Positions 22,095 to 30,901 of a DNA stretch of 35,604 nucleotides are shown here, piece after piece. Source of the DNA: an uncultured Prevotella sp. (GTDB taxonomy: Bacteria; Bacteroidota; Bacteroidia; Bacteroidales; Bacteroidaceae); NCBI GenBank assembly GCA_945869265.1, contig CAMBOI010000031.1:1-35604 (forward strand). The letters are read 5' to 3'. The position numbers and the translations under genes are program-made. Within the stretch, counting starts at the first letter, position 1. Every line of letters starts with the position of its first letter. Below the pieces are notes generated by a model that worked only from the letters and a program-made list of their open reading frames with translations, was not told the origin of the DNA and ran no database searches.

Positions 22095-23762
22095 ATGAAA
22101 AAAAATCTATTGACTATGGTTGCAGCCGGAATGATGGCAACAGGTGCCATGGCACAGACCGCAACATTCAAGTACTTCAGCTATGAGGGCAACGACACTC
22201 GATTCGACAAGACTATCGACAATGCCAATGAGTATTTTAACCCCGTGATGGCAGGATTCTATCCCGACCCGTCCATCTGTCGCAAGGGAGATACCTATTA
22301 CCTTGTCAACTCGTCGTTTTCGTTCTTCCCCGGAGTGCCAATCTTCGAGAGTAAGGACCTTGTCAACTGGAAGCAGATTGGTCATGTGCTCGACCGCGAG
22401 AGTCAGTTGCCACTCGGTAATCAGCGCGTTTCGGGAGGAATCTTCGCCCCGGCAATCTCATATAACGAGAAGAACAAGACCTTCTATATGATTACCACCA
22501 ATGTGGGCAAAGGCAATTTCTATGTGAAGAGCCAGGACCCTGCAAAGGGATGGAGCGAGCCAATCTATCTGAAGGAAGTGGGCGGTATCGACCCGTCGTT
22601 CTTCTTTGATAAGAACGGTAAGGCTTATATCGTCAACAATGATGCCCCATCGAGCAAGCCCAACTATGAGGGTGAGCGCTCGATATGGATACACGAGTTT
22701 GACGTGAAGAACGACTGCGTCATCGGTGAGCAGAAGGAAATACTGAGAGGCGGAACCCATGTGGTTAAGAACCCGATATGGATAGAGGGTCCGCATCTCT
22801 TCAAGGTGGGCAAATATTATTACCTGATGTGCGCCGAGGGCGGTACGTGCGACTTCCATAGCGAGGTGATACTCAGGGCGAAAGACCCGATGGGACCTTG
22901 GGAGGAATACACCGAAGGCAATCCTATATTGACACAGCGAGTGGGACTTGATCCCAACCGCCCCGACATCGTGACAAGTGCCGGACATGCCGACATCGTA
23001 CAGGGTCCGAAAGGTGATTGGTGGGCAGTGTTCCTCGCTTGCCGTCCCTATCAGGATGATTTCTATAACACAGGTCGCGACACGTATTTGCTGCCTGTGA
23101 CATGGAAGGACGGATGGCCCACAATACTCGAAAGCGGACGTGTGGTGCCCACAGTCAACAAGAAGGCTGGTCTGCAGTATGAGGCTGGATTGTGTAATAC
23201 CGGAAATTTCAGCTATGTGGATCGTTTCGACAGTCCCACACTCGACATGCGCTGGATGTATCTGCGCAATCCCGACCTCTCGGCATATAACTTGGGAAGC
23301 AATGGCTTGAGTATCAAGGCTTCGGATGCCAATATCCACGAGGTGAAACCCATCACCGCCGTGTTCCGTCGCCAGCAGCACAACACCTTCACAGCCGAGA
23401 CCGAGGTGACATTCAATCCGGCAAGCGACAAGGAACTGGCAGGTTTCGCCCTCTTGCAGAACGAGCATTACAATTTCACCTTCGGTAAGACAAAGATAGG
23501 CGGACGCACAGCCATCGTACTCACGCGCGCAGAGAAGAACAATGTTGTGATAGGTTCGAAGTTCCTCTGCGAGAAATGTGCCGACAGGCCAGTCAAGTTG
23601 CGCATCCACGGAGATGGCCGCTACTATGATTTTAGCTATTCGCTTGACGGCACCACATGGAATGTCATTGCCCAGGGAGTTGACGCTGTCAACCTTAGCA
23701 CCCATCAATCGGGTGGATTCATTGGCGCATGCATAGGATTGTATGCCACAAGGAATAAGTAA
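22095..23762 (+). CDS. GH43 beta-xylosidase / alpha-L-arabinofuranosidase
   Basis: 555 residues with a signal peptide (MKKNLLTMVAAGMMATGAMAQ). The propeller starts with YFNPVMAGFYPDPSICRKGD, the classical opening of xylan-acting GH43, with base Asp58 (YPDPS), Asp166 (GGIDPSFF) and acid Glu231 (WIEGPHLF). The C-terminal beta-sandwich (about 375-555) is the concanavalin-like module of GH43 beta-xylosidases that closes the active site. The enzyme would act on xylo-oligosaccharides or arabinosyl side chains. It is the last gene of the operon: the gap behind it has a weak stem-loop, and parE follows with its own promoter. Confidence 0.92.
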   Translation: MKKNLLTMVAAGMMATGAMAQTATFKYFSYEGNDTRFDKTIDNANEYFNPVMAGFYPDPSICRKGDTYYLVNSSFSFFPGVPIFESKDLVNWKQIGHVLDRESQLPLGNQRVSGGIFAPAISYNEKNKTFYMITTNVGKGNFYVKSQDPAKGWSEPIYLKEVGGIDPSFFFDKNGKAYIVNNDAPSSKPNYEGERSIWIHEFDVKNDCVIGEQKEILRGGTHVVKNPIWIEGPHLFKVGKYYYLMCAEGGTCDFHSEVILRAKDPMGPWEEYTEGNPILTQRVGLDPNRPDIVTSAGHADIVQGPKGDWWAVFLACRPYQDDFYNTGRDTYLLPVTWKDGWPTILESGRVVPTVNKKAGLQYEAGLCNTGNFSYVDRFDSPTLDMRWMYLRNPDLSAYNLGSNGLSIKASDANIHEVKPITAVFRRQQHNTFTAETEVTFNPASDKELAGFALLQNEHYNFTFGKTKIGGRTAIVLTRAEKNNVVIGSKFLCEKCADRPVKLRIHGDGRYYDFSYSLDGTTWNVIAQGVDAVNLSTHQSGGFIGACIGLYATRNK

Positions 23763-23768
23763 TAATAA

Positions 23769-23794
23769 GGGATATTTTGTCGATGTAAAATCCC
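23769..23794 (+). terminator. Weak stem-loop after the last GH43 gene
   Basis: GGGAT at 23769-23773 pairs with ATCCC at 23790-23794, with further T/A pairs inside around an 8-base loop. There is no clear T-run, so it is only a possible end of the GH95 operon. Confidence 0.35.
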
Positions 23795-23805
23795 GCTAAT
23801 ATTTC

Positions 23806-23890
23806 AAGAATTAAGGATTAAGAATGTGGAATTTGTTTAAAAATCGTTATGCGATTGCAAATTCTTAATTCTTAATTCTTAATTCTTAAT
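23806..23890. repeat. Tandem 7-base repeat with matching inverted arm upstream of parE
   Basis: Four perfect copies of ATTCTTA (23861-23888) are preceded by a partial inverted copy (AAGAATTAAGGATTAAGAAT, 23806-23825), so the stretch can fold into a long A+T-rich hairpin. A small hairpin AATCG/CGATT lies in the loop. It ends ten bases before the parE -7 box. Confidence 0.75.
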
Positions 23891-23899
23891 TTTTTTGCT

Positions 23900-23907
23900 T
23901 ACCTTTG
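23900..23907 (+). promoter_or_regulatory. -7 box of parE
   Basis: TACCTTTG fits TAnnTTTG and lies 24 bases before the ATG. The expected -33 position falls inside the 7-base tandem repeat and has no good TTTG. Confidence 0.55.
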
Positions 23908-23931
23908 TAGCCATTAATATCATTAATATCA

Positions 23932-25887
23932 ATGGACGACGAAATACTTCAATCACAAGAACAATCTGCGGTGGAATACACCGACGATAATATCCGACAC
24001 CTTTCGGATATGGAACACGTGCGCACTCGCCCGGGTATGTACATCGGTCGCCTTGGCGACGGTTCACTGCCCGAGGACGGTATATACGTGCTGCTGAAGG
24101 AGGTTATTGACAACTCAATCGACGAATTTAAGATGCATGCGGGCGACCGTATCGAGATCACCGTTGACGATCAGTTGAGAGTGACGGTAAGGGATTATGG
24201 ACGAGGCATACCGCAAGGAAAGCTCATCGAGGCGGTGAGTGTGCTGAATACCGGTGGAAAATACGACTCAAAGGCGTTTAAAAAGAGCGTCGGACTGAAT
24301 GGAGTGGGTGTAAAAGCGGTAAATGCGCTCAGTTCCCACTTCGAAGTGCGCTCATTTCGCGATGGTCAGGTGCGCTCCGCCACATTCGAAAAGGGAATAT
24401 TGCAGAGCGACAAGACTGAACCCACGGACGATGAGAACGGTACGTATATCTTCTTCGAACCAGATAACTCGCTGTTTCTCAACTACTCCTTCCATGACGA
24501 CATCATCGAGACCATGCTCCGCAACTACACTTATCTCAACACGGGGCTTGCCATCATGTATAACGGAAGGCGCATCCTTAGCCGCAACGGACTCAAAGAT
24601 CTTCTCAACGACACGATGACGGGTGACGGTCTCTATCCTATCATCCACCTCAAGGGCGAGGACATCGAGATTGCCTTCACCCATGCCAACCAATATGGCG
24701 AGGAGTATCACTCATTCGTCAACGGTCAGCACACCACCCAGGGCGGTACTCATCAGAGTGCTTTCAAGGAGCATATCGCCAAGACCATCAAGGAGTTCTA
24801 CAACAAGAATTTGGAATATGGCGATATACGAAATGGTATCGTCGCTGCCATTGCCATCAATGTGGAGGAACCGATGTTTGAGAGTCAGACGAAGATTAAG
24901 CTCGGTTCGCTGACGATGGTGCCCAATGGCGGGGTGAGCATCAACAAATATGTGGGCGACTTCATCAAGACCGAGGTGGATAACTATCTCCACAAGAATG
25001 CCGACGTGGCAGAGGTGATGCTGCAGAAGATTCAGGAGAGCGAGCGCGAGCGCAAGGCGATGGCGGGAGTGACCAAACTGGCCCGCGAGCGTGCTAAGAA
25101 AGCCAATCTGCACAACCGCAAGTTGCGCGACTGCCGCATACACTTCAGTGATGTCAAGAACGACCGCAAGGAGGAGAGCTCCATCTTCATCACCGAGGGT
25201 GACTCAGCCAGCGGAAGTATCACAAAGAGCCGCGACGTGAATACACAGGCGGTGTTCTCATTGCGCGGAAAACCCCTCAACTCCTTCGGACTTACCAAGA
25301 AGGTGGTGTATGAGAATGAGGAATTTAATCTTCTTCAAGCTGCCCTCGACATTGAGGACGGACTCGACACTCTGAGATACAACAAGGTGATTGTGGCTAC
25401 GGATGCCGATGTCGATGGTATGCACATCCGACTGCTCATCATCACGTTCTTCCTGCAGTTCTTCCCCGAACTGGTGAAGAAGGGGCATGTGTATGTGCTG
25501 CAGACGCCTCTCTTCCGAGTGCGCAACAAGCGTACGAAGATTAAGAACAAGGAGGTGGTGGCTGCCGAGGCCGCCAAACCACAGGCTAAGAAGAGCGACT
25601 TCATCACCCGCTACTGTTATAGCGAGGAGGAGAGGGTGAAGGCAATATCGCAATTAGGTCCCGATCCCGAGATAACACGATTCAAAGGTCTTGGTGAGAT
25701 TTCGCCCGAGGAGTTTGCGGCTTTCATCGGTCCCGACATGCGACTCGAACAGGTCACCCTCCACAAGAACGACCAGGTGCAGAAGCTTCTTGAATACTAT
25801 ATGGGCAAGAACACCATGGAGCGACAGAACTTCATCATCGACAACCTCGTGATCGAGGAAGACCGCCCCGAGGAAGATTCTTTTTAA
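23932..25887 (+). CDS. parE: DNA topoisomerase IV subunit B
   Basis: 651 residues. GHKL ATPase domain (about 15-230) with the Glu/Asn of [12 protein letters not shown] (Glu57, Asn61), [14 protein letters not shown] and [14 protein letters not shown]; the transducer domain carries QTKIKLGS. The TOPRIM domain has EGDSASG (Glu422) and the metal-binding DADVDG (Asp491, 493, 495). The C-terminal part ([18 protein letters not shown]) completes the family pattern. With ParC it separates daughter chromosomes after replication. The length and the short insertion near [13 protein letters not shown] fit Bacteroidota ParE better than GyrB. parC is not the next gene downstream; an S41 protease follows after a 302-base gap filled with repeats. 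Confidence 0.93.
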   Translation: MDDEILQSQEQSAVEYTDDNIRHLSDMEHVRTRPGMYIGRLGDGSLPEDGIYVLLKEVIDNSIDEFKMHAGDRIEITVDDQLRVTVRDYGRGIPQGKLIEAVSVLNTGGKYDSKAFKKSVGLNGVGVKAVNALSSHFEVRSFRDGQVRSATFEKGILQSDKTEPTDDENGTYIFFEPDNSLFLNYSFHDDIIETMLRNYTYLNTGLAIMYNGRRILSRNGLKDLLNDTMTGDGLYPIIHLKGEDIEIAFTHANQYGEEYHSFVNGQHTTQGGTHQSAFKEHIAKTIKEFYNKNLEYGDIRNGIVAAIAINVEEPMFESQTKIKLGSLTMVPNGGVSINKYVGDFIKTEVDNYLHKNADVAEVMLQKIQESERERKAMAGVTKLARERAKKANLHNRKLRDCRIHFSDVKNDRKEESSIFITEGDSASGSITKSRDVNTQAVFSLRGKPLNSFGLTKKVVYENEEFNLLQAALDIEDGLDTLRYNKVIVATDADVDGMHIRLLIITFFLQFFPELVKKGHVYVLQTPLFRVRNKRTKIKNKEVVAAEAAKPQAKKSDFITRYCYSEEERVKAISQLGPDPEITRFKGLGEISPEEFAAFIGPDMRLEQVTLHKNDQVQKLLEYYMGKNTMERQNFIIDNLVIEEDRPEEDSF

Positions 25888-25944
25888 ATGAAGATTTTTT
25901 GGCACGGATGGACACGGATTTTTATAGACCATAGATGGTTTTTA

Positions 25945-26150
25945 TAGACCACAGATTAACACAGATTGGCACAGATTAAGAGCCAAAGGCTCTGATTAGG
26001 AGGATTATTGATTGATGATTACTGATTAATGATATAAATCTGTGATAATCAAAATATCTTTGATATTTAAAAATCTGTGTTAATCTGTGATAATCTGTGG
26101 ACAAAAAAAAGTCTGTGATAATCTGTGGAAAAAAAGTCTGTGGAAAAATA
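25945..26150. repeat. MITE-like palindromic element, copy 1 (upstream of the S41 gene)
   Basis: The core is bounded by perfect 18-base inverted repeats, CACAGATTAACACAGATT (25950-25967) and its reverse complement (26072-26089), 140 bases end to end. Inside are two more hairpins: AGAGCC/GGCTCT (25979-25993) and AAATATC/GATATTT (26052-26068). A tail of TCTGTGGA-type repeats follows to about 26150. It fills most of the 302-base gap between parE and the S41 gene. No open frame on either strand in it looks like a gene. Confidence 0.85.
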
Positions 26151-26189
26151 TGTGAAGAAAAAACAGTGAAAATCTGTGGATAAAGAAGA

Positions 26190-27767
26190 ATGAAGACAAG
26201 AGCAACAATAATTGCCATGCTGCTGATGACAACAATATCAGCCATGGCCCAGATGAAACTGAATTTCGGGGACGACAGTCCCCTGAGAAAATTGCAGATA
26301 GCCGAACTGGCCATCAGCAATCTGTATGTGGATAATGTGGATGAGGGAAAGCTCGTGGAGGATGCCATACGTGGCATGCTCGAAAAGCTCGACCCACATT
26401 CGTCGTATTCCACACCTAAGGAAGTGAAGGCCCTCAACGAACCGCTATCTGGCAGTTTTGAGGGCATCGGAGTGCAGTTTAATATGGTGGAGGATACTCT
26501 CCTCGTCATCCAACCCGTCACAGGCGGACCATCAGAGAAGGTGGGTATCGTGGCAGGCGACCGCATCGTCTCTGTCAACGACACTGCCATCGCCGGAGTG
26601 AAGATGTCGAAGGAGGATATCATGCGCCGATTGCGCGGACCTAAGGGCACTAAGGTGATGCTCGGAATAGTGCGACGCGGTATCAAGGACACCCTCTCGT
26701 TCAAGGTTGTGCGCGACAAGATACCAGTCAAGTCTATCGATGCCGTGTATATGATACGCCCCGAGGTGGGATATGTGCGCATAGGCAATTTCGGAGCCAC
26801 AACACATGATGAGTTTTGCGAGGCTCTTGAGAAACTCACCAAGCAGGGTATGCGCAACCTTATCCTCGACCTTCAGGGCAACGGAGGCGGTTATCTGCAG
26901 GCAGCGGTGAATATAGCCAACGAATTTCTGCAGAAGGGCGACCTTATCGTATATACCGAGGGACGACGAATGCAGCGCAATGAATATAAGGCCAAGGGTA
27001 ACGGAAAATTCCTCGACGGAAAGATTGTGGTGCTCATCGACGAGTATTCGGCTTCGGCAGCGGAGATTGTCACGGGAGCCATACAGGACCAAGACCGAGG
27101 CAAGGTCGTCGGTCGCCGATCTTTCGGCAAAGGACTCGTGCAGCGCCCCATCGACCTGCCCGACGGTTCGATGATCCGACTCACCGTGTCGCATTATTAC
27201 ACCCCCGCAGGCCGTTGCATACAGAAACCCTATACTAAGGGCGATAGCAAGGATTATGCCATGGATGTGATGAACCGACTGAAGCATGGCGAATTGATGA
27301 GTGCCGACAGTATTCATTTTGCCGACTCGCTCAAGTGCTACACCTTGCGTGAGCATCGACCGGTGTATGGAGGTGGAGGTATAATGCCCGACTATTTCGT
27401 ACCGCTCGACACCCTCGCATATACCAAGTTCCACCGCGAACTGTCGGCAAAGAGCTATATCATCAATGCCAATCTCAAATATGTGGATGCCAACCGCAAG
27501 GCTTTGCGCAAGCGTTGGACATCATTCGACGAGTTCCGTCGCGACTTCGTCTTCCCGAAGGAGGAGATAGACAAGATGATTGCCGATGCCGCCAAGGACA
27601 AGATTGTGCCTAAGGACAACGCCGAACTCGAGAAGACTCTGCCTAAGCTCTCCATGCAGCTCAAGGCTCTCGTGGCGCGCGACCTCTGGGATATGAGCGA
27701 ATATTTTGCTATTATCAACGAGGAGAGCGAGATAGTGCGCAAGGCGGTGGAGATTATTGGGAATTAG
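26190..27767 (+). CDS. S41 family carboxyl-terminal processing protease with PDZ domain
   Basis: 525 residues with a signal peptide (MKTRATIIAMLLMTTISAMAQ), so it acts in the periplasm. The N-terminal helical part has LVEDAIRGMLEKLDPHSSY, which is standard for CtpA/Prc-like proteases. The PDZ domain covers about 85-170 (GIGVQFNMVEDTLLVIQPV; VGIVAGDRIVSVND). The protease core has Ser289 in YSASAAEIVTGA and Lys314 in RRSFGKGLVQ, spaced 25 residues as in the Ser/Lys dyad of E. coli Prc. The C-terminal about 150 residues are family-specific. It trims the C termini of periplasmic or outer-membrane proteins; the exact target is unknown. Both flanks carry copies of the same palindromic element, the downstream one only 7 bases after the stop. 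Confidence 0.93.
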   Translation: MKTRATIIAMLLMTTISAMAQMKLNFGDDSPLRKLQIAELAISNLYVDNVDEGKLVEDAIRGMLEKLDPHSSYSTPKEVKALNEPLSGSFEGIGVQFNMVEDTLLVIQPVTGGPSEKVGIVAGDRIVSVNDTAIAGVKMSKEDIMRRLRGPKGTKVMLGIVRRGIKDTLSFKVVRDKIPVKSIDAVYMIRPEVGYVRIGNFGATTHDEFCEALEKLTKQGMRNLILDLQGNGGGYLQAAVNIANEFLQKGDLIVYTEGRRMQRNEYKAKGNGKFLDGKIVVLIDEYSASAAEIVTGAIQDQDRGKVVGRRSFGKGLVQRPIDLPDGSMIRLTVSHYYTPAGRCIQKPYTKGDSKDYAMDVMNRLKHGELMSADSIHFADSLKCYTLREHRPVYGGGGIMPDYFVPLDTLAYTKFHRELSAKSYIINANLKYVDANRKALRKRWTSFDEFRRDFVFPKEEIDKMIADAAKDKIVPKDNAELEKTLPKLSMQLKALVARDLWDMSEYFAIINEESEIVRKAVEIIGN

Positions 27768-27773
27768 GTTTTT

Positions 27774-27996
27774 TAGACCACAGATTAACACAGATTGACA
27801 CAGATTAAGAGCCAAAGGCTCTGATTAGGAGGATTATTGATTGATGATTACTGATTGATGATTACTGATTAATGATATAAATCTGTGATAATCAAAATAT
27901 CTTTGATATTTAAAAATCTGTGTTAATCTGTGATAATCTGTGGACAAAAAAGAGTATGTGATAATCTGTGGACAAAAAAAGTCTGTGGATAAAATA
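27774..27996. repeat. MITE-like palindromic element, copy 2 (downstream of the S41 gene)
   Basis: Nearly identical to the copy upstream of the S41 gene and in the same orientation. The perfect 18-base terminal inverted repeats are at 27779-27796 and 27915-27932 (154 bases end to end). It is 14 bases longer because the internal unit ATTGATGATTACTG is duplicated. It occupies most of the 295-base gap before the C10 peptidase. Confidence 0.85.
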
Positions 27997-28062
27997 GTTG
28001 AGAAAGAGCTATGTTAATCCGTGTTATTTGTGTCTGAAAAATGGGATGAGGAAACGAGGTCA

Positions 28063-29402
28063 ATGAGGAATTTGCGATTATCGAGACTTATAATAATATT
28101 GTTATTAATCACTGTCTCCACCCTCGGCATTCGTGCCCAAGAGGTGGAGCCTCTGATTAAGGCGCAGTGGGGCAGGATTATCCTTACAATCTGATGTGCG
28201 CCCCATTGAAAAACGACACCACCGGCACAAAGCATGTGCTGGCGGGATGCGCCCCTATCGCCATGTCGCAGACAATGCGCCATTTCCGCTCACCTGCATC
28301 ATCCCCCCTTCTCGGCAATCACTATGAATACGACTGGATGTTCGCCCAACACACCGACTCCATCACCGACGACGAGCGACTCGCCGTGGCACAACTCGTG
28401 ATTGACTGCGGTCGTGCGGCAGGCACGAAATACACACAAACCTCGGCATCCACCAAACTCAACAGTGTCATCACCGCCCTCAAACAATATTTTGGATATA
28501 ACAAGAATATGCATATCCTCGACCGAAAGTTCTTCACCGGTCTTGAGGGGCGCAAGGCGTGGATGAACACTATAAAGCGCGAATTGGCTGCCGGTCGCCC
28601 AGTCATCATGCGAGCCGAGCGAAGCAGAACCTATGCCCACGTATTCATCGTGGATGGATGTACCGACTCCACATTGCATTGCAACTTCGGATGGTATGGC
28701 AAGAGCAATGCCTATTACGACCCCGACACTCTCCACGGATTCCGCACCAACCAAAGGATGATAATAGGTGTGAGTCCGAAGACCATCGAGAGTAATGTGC
28801 GCAAGATACACCTTGTGAAACCCGGAACGCTGAGGTCGAAACTGATTGAGAACGACTGGCGCTCAGTGTATAGTCTGCAGGTGTCGGGCACCCTCGGCAG
28901 TGATGATTTCTCTGTTCTGCGCCAACTATGTGGCGGCGGCACAAATGGTGAGCGCAACGGCAATGTGTGCATTCTCGACCTCACGCGCACCACCGCATTG
29001 TTCATACCCGCAAAAGCCTTCTATGCCTGTGAAAATCTCACCTACGTCACTCTTCCCTACAGTGTCAAGCAGATAGGTCGTCAGGCATTTGCCAACTGTC
29101 AGAAGCTCAATGGGGTGCATATATATAATAATGTGGACGAGATAGGGCAGAGCGCTTTCTCGGGATGTTTCAATCTCTTTGATGTCGCCCTGCCGTCATC
29201 ACTCATCACTATTCATTCAAATGCCTTCAACAGTTGCACGTCGCTTCTCTCCGTCAAACTGCCCCGCTCGGTGAAGACCATCGACAGCGGAGCCTTTGCC
29301 AACTGTTCGAAGCTCGCCTTCCTCTCGATGCCCAAATCCACCCGCCTTCTTGGCAGCGGCATAATCAAGGGTTGCCGGACTCGCAAGATTCAGCGCTACT
29401 GA
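28063..29402 (+). pseudogene. C10 (streptopain-like) cysteine peptidase with BspA-type leucine-rich repeats, frameshifted
   Basis: A start at 28063 gives a signal peptide (about 1-24) and the family opening EVEPLIKAQWG, but the frame then stops at 28193-28195. The next frame, from 28167, continues exactly as the family expects (WGQDYPYNLMCAP). One base is missing in the G run at 28169-28172. Restored, the protein would have about 447 residues. The peptidase part has the catalytic Cys in AGCAPIAMSQ (codon 28248-28250), His in YAHVFIVDG (codon 28638-28640) and NFGWYG. The C-terminal part is made of LRR_5 repeats of the BspA type (LTYVTLPYSVKQIGRQAF and following units). Such proteins are secreted proteases or adhesins of oral and gut Bacteroidota. 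It is either a young pseudogene or a sequencing error. Confidence 0.75.
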
Positions 29403-29843
29403 CCACGTTATTTTTTTTGAAAATTTCGGTAGCCTCCAGTGTTTGATAATGCTGGTAGTTTGAATTTTGTCCTCGGTGACGATGACGGTGACGCTCTTAC
29501 CGGCCTTTATCGCTTTTCTGATACGGTCGATGAGTCGTTCGAGATATTTGCGCCCTTTATATACTGCTCCCGGTATGAGCAGGTTGCCTGTCACTATTGC
29601 CGACTCCTTGCACGATGTGCGGAAGGAATGACCGGCAATGAATATTCTCTCGTTCCCTGATTCGTCGGTGAAGGAGATAATAAATTTTTCACCGCATTTT
29701 TTCAGGTTTGCCTTGTATGTGCCTGTTGGCACCTTGTTGTTGTGGTATTCCACGGTGTAGGGGATGGCCATCCTGCCATTCGCGAACAACTGGCCTTCGG
29801 TGTATAGGTCGTTGTCTCCCCATCGCTTGATTTCTATCTTCAT
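29217..29843 (-). CDS. DUF5675-like protein with a C-terminal extension into the C10 gene
   Basis: 208 residues. The first about 130 residues resemble a divergent DUF5675 domain: an IPYTVEYHNNKVPTGTYKA segment (compare IPEGTYDV in the other copy in this window), IAGHSF in place of the usual HAGN, and a closing SVTVIVTED. The C-terminal 60 or so residues lie antisense to the end of the C10 peptidase gene and look non-native (basic, low complexity), so the natural stop was probably lost when this cassette was joined to the C10 gene. DUF5675 has no experimentally known function that I can name; in phages it sits near lysis genes. It is the last gene of the minus-strand cassette, 65 bases behind the primase-like gene. 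Confidence 0.7.
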   Translation of the reverse strand: MKIEIKRWGDNDLYTEGQLFANGRMAIPYTVEYHNNKVPTGTYKANLKKCGEKFIISFTDESGNERIFIAGHSFRTSCKESAIVTGNLLIPGAVYKGRKYLERLIDRIRKAIKAGKSVTVIVTEDKIQTTSIIKHWRLPKFSKKITWSVALNLASPATLDYAAAKKAGGFGHREEGELRTVGKGSAVDGLHRAGQFDGEKRRATVEGI

Positions 29844-29862
29844 AATTTCTAGTTTTATATAT

Positions 29863-29930
29863 CCCTAATTCCTAATTGGCTTTCCCTCCGGTCGCCGAAC
29901 TTCGTTTCCTAATTCCTAATTCCTAATCCC
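29863..29930. repeat. 7-base CCTAATT repeats around the end of the primase-like gene
   Basis: Two copies at 29864-29877 and three at 29909-29929, separated by a G+C-richer stretch. The second block encodes the last residues (GLGIRN) of the primase-like protein. The unit length equals that of the repeat upstream of parE, but the sequence is different. Confidence 0.65.
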
Positions 29931-30901
29931 TCCCAATAGTCCCCAAAGTCCTTGCATCCCTCGGGCAACCGATGATGATGCAGTGTCACTCCGATATCGG
30001 TGGCCAAGAGGGCGATCTGATTAGCGAGTTCAGAACCAGCACGGTCGTTGTCCGGCCATATATCAATGTCGATTTTTCCATCCACTCTCTCCGCAGCCTC
30101 TATTATCAGGTGTCGGTCGTCGCAGGTGAGCAATGTGGCCGACGGGACAGCTATCGCCTTATACCCCGCCGAGAGCATTGCCAGGCAGTCGCTCACGCCC
30201 TCGGCTATGCACAGGTGGTCGCCAGGGGCGAGTTGCGCCAGTTGGGGGGCATTGAAGATGATGGTGCGTGCTCCCTTAGGAAATTGGAATCGCGGCTTCT
30301 TCTCACTCCCGAGATAGCGCGCCTGAAGATTCACCAACTCCCCGTCCACCGAGAAATAGGGGATGAGAAGGGAGGGGGCATTAAACCACCCTCCGTGAAT
30401 ACTTCCGCTCATCGGCACCTCGCGCGACAAACTGCTCAGATGCATCCTCTCAGCCACATCCTTGCTTATCTTTCTCTCGTTGAAGAGAAAGCGGCGGGCA
30501 TCGGAGTTGAGATGTGGATTGTCGATAAGGCGGGCGAGATGAACCAGGTCGGCAGTATCTTCGCTTGTCTTCTTATATGACTCTCCCGAGGAATGGCTGT
30601 TATATTTATAAGAGGTATTGCCCTGAGTATAAGAGGTATCGCCCTCAGATAGCCACTTGCATGCCTCCACAAACGAGCAGTTTTTCACTTGCATCACGAG
30701 GTCGATTGTGCTTGAGCAATGCTTGCCGCAGGTGAAGCAATGCGCCGTGCCTCGGTTTTCATAAAAACGAAGTGACGGGTGACGGTCGGGCGAGTGGAAC
30801 ACGCAGTGGGCCTTGTGTCCCCTCACCTCTATACCGAGTCTCTCGGCTACCTCAATAATCGGTATTGCCTTGAGCTTGTCGATGTCAAAAGAGTTTCTCA
30901 T
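29909..30901 (-). CDS. CHC2 zinc-finger / TOPRIM primase-like protein
   Basis: 330 residues from ATG 30901; a TTG six bases upstream is possible but overlaps the previous stop. The N-terminal CHC2 zinc finger has Cys33, His36, Cys55 and Cys58 (CVFHSPDRHPSL; AHCFTCG). The TOPRIM part has IAEGVSDCLAML (Glu234) and IDIDIWPDNDRAG (Asp280 to Asp286). The large RNA-polymerase middle and the helicase-binding part of DnaG are absent, as in primases of plasmids, phages and integrative elements. It should start DNA synthesis for a mobile or satellite replicon, together with the DUF3987 protein two bases upstream. A 21-base tandem duplication between the zinc finger and TOPRIM gives two similar heptads (DTSYTQG, NTSYKYN). 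Confidence 0.87.
   Translation of the reverse strand: MRNSFDIDKLKAIPIIEVAERLGIEVRGHKAHCVFHSPDRHPSLRFYENRGTAHCFTCGKHCSSTIDLVMQVKNCSFVEACKWLSEGDTSYTQGNTSYKYNSHSSGESYKKTSEDTADLVHLARLIDNPHLNSDARRFLFNERKISKDVAERMHLSSLSREVPMSGSIHGGWFNAPSLLIPYFSVDGELVNLQARYLGSEKKPRFQFPKGARTIIFNAPQLAQLAPGDHLCIAEGVSDCLAMLSAGYKAIAVPSATLLTCDDRHLIIEAAERVDGKIDIDIWPDNDRAGSELANQIALLATDIGVTLHHHRLPEGCKDFGDYWEGLGIRN
30607..30648 (-). repeat. 21-base tandem duplication in the primase-like gene
   Basis: Two near-identical 21-base units (30607-30627 and 30628-30648, two mismatches) sit in the linker between the zinc finger and the TOPRIM domain. The unit keeps the frame. Confidence 0.75.

Noticed and set aside
22458..23708. 416-codon open frame on the minus strand opposite the last GH43
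   Set aside because: It is the shadow of a well-supported GH43 gene with all catalytic residues; its product is rich in His, Cys and Ile and shows no family motif.
25888..26189. Chromosome origin near the DnaA-box-like motifs
   Set aside because: The motifs come from a repeated TCTGTGG unit that also occurs in copy 2; no dnaA, no separate A+T-rich unwinding element and no other origin mark is present.
25976..26857. 293-codon minus-strand frame across the repeat element and the start of the S41 gene
   Set aside because: It overlaps the S41 signal peptide and PDZ region; its C-terminal end lies in the palindromic element copy 1, and the product is low-complexity.
25945..27996. CRISPR-like array in the repeat-rich gaps around the S41 gene
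   Set aside because: Only two long copies exist, 1.8 kb apart; they are palindromic elements, with no regular spacers and no cas genes.
29972..30580. 202-codon plus-strand frame opposite the primase-like gene
   Set aside because: Shadow of a gene with an intact CHC2 zinc finger and TOPRIM motifs.
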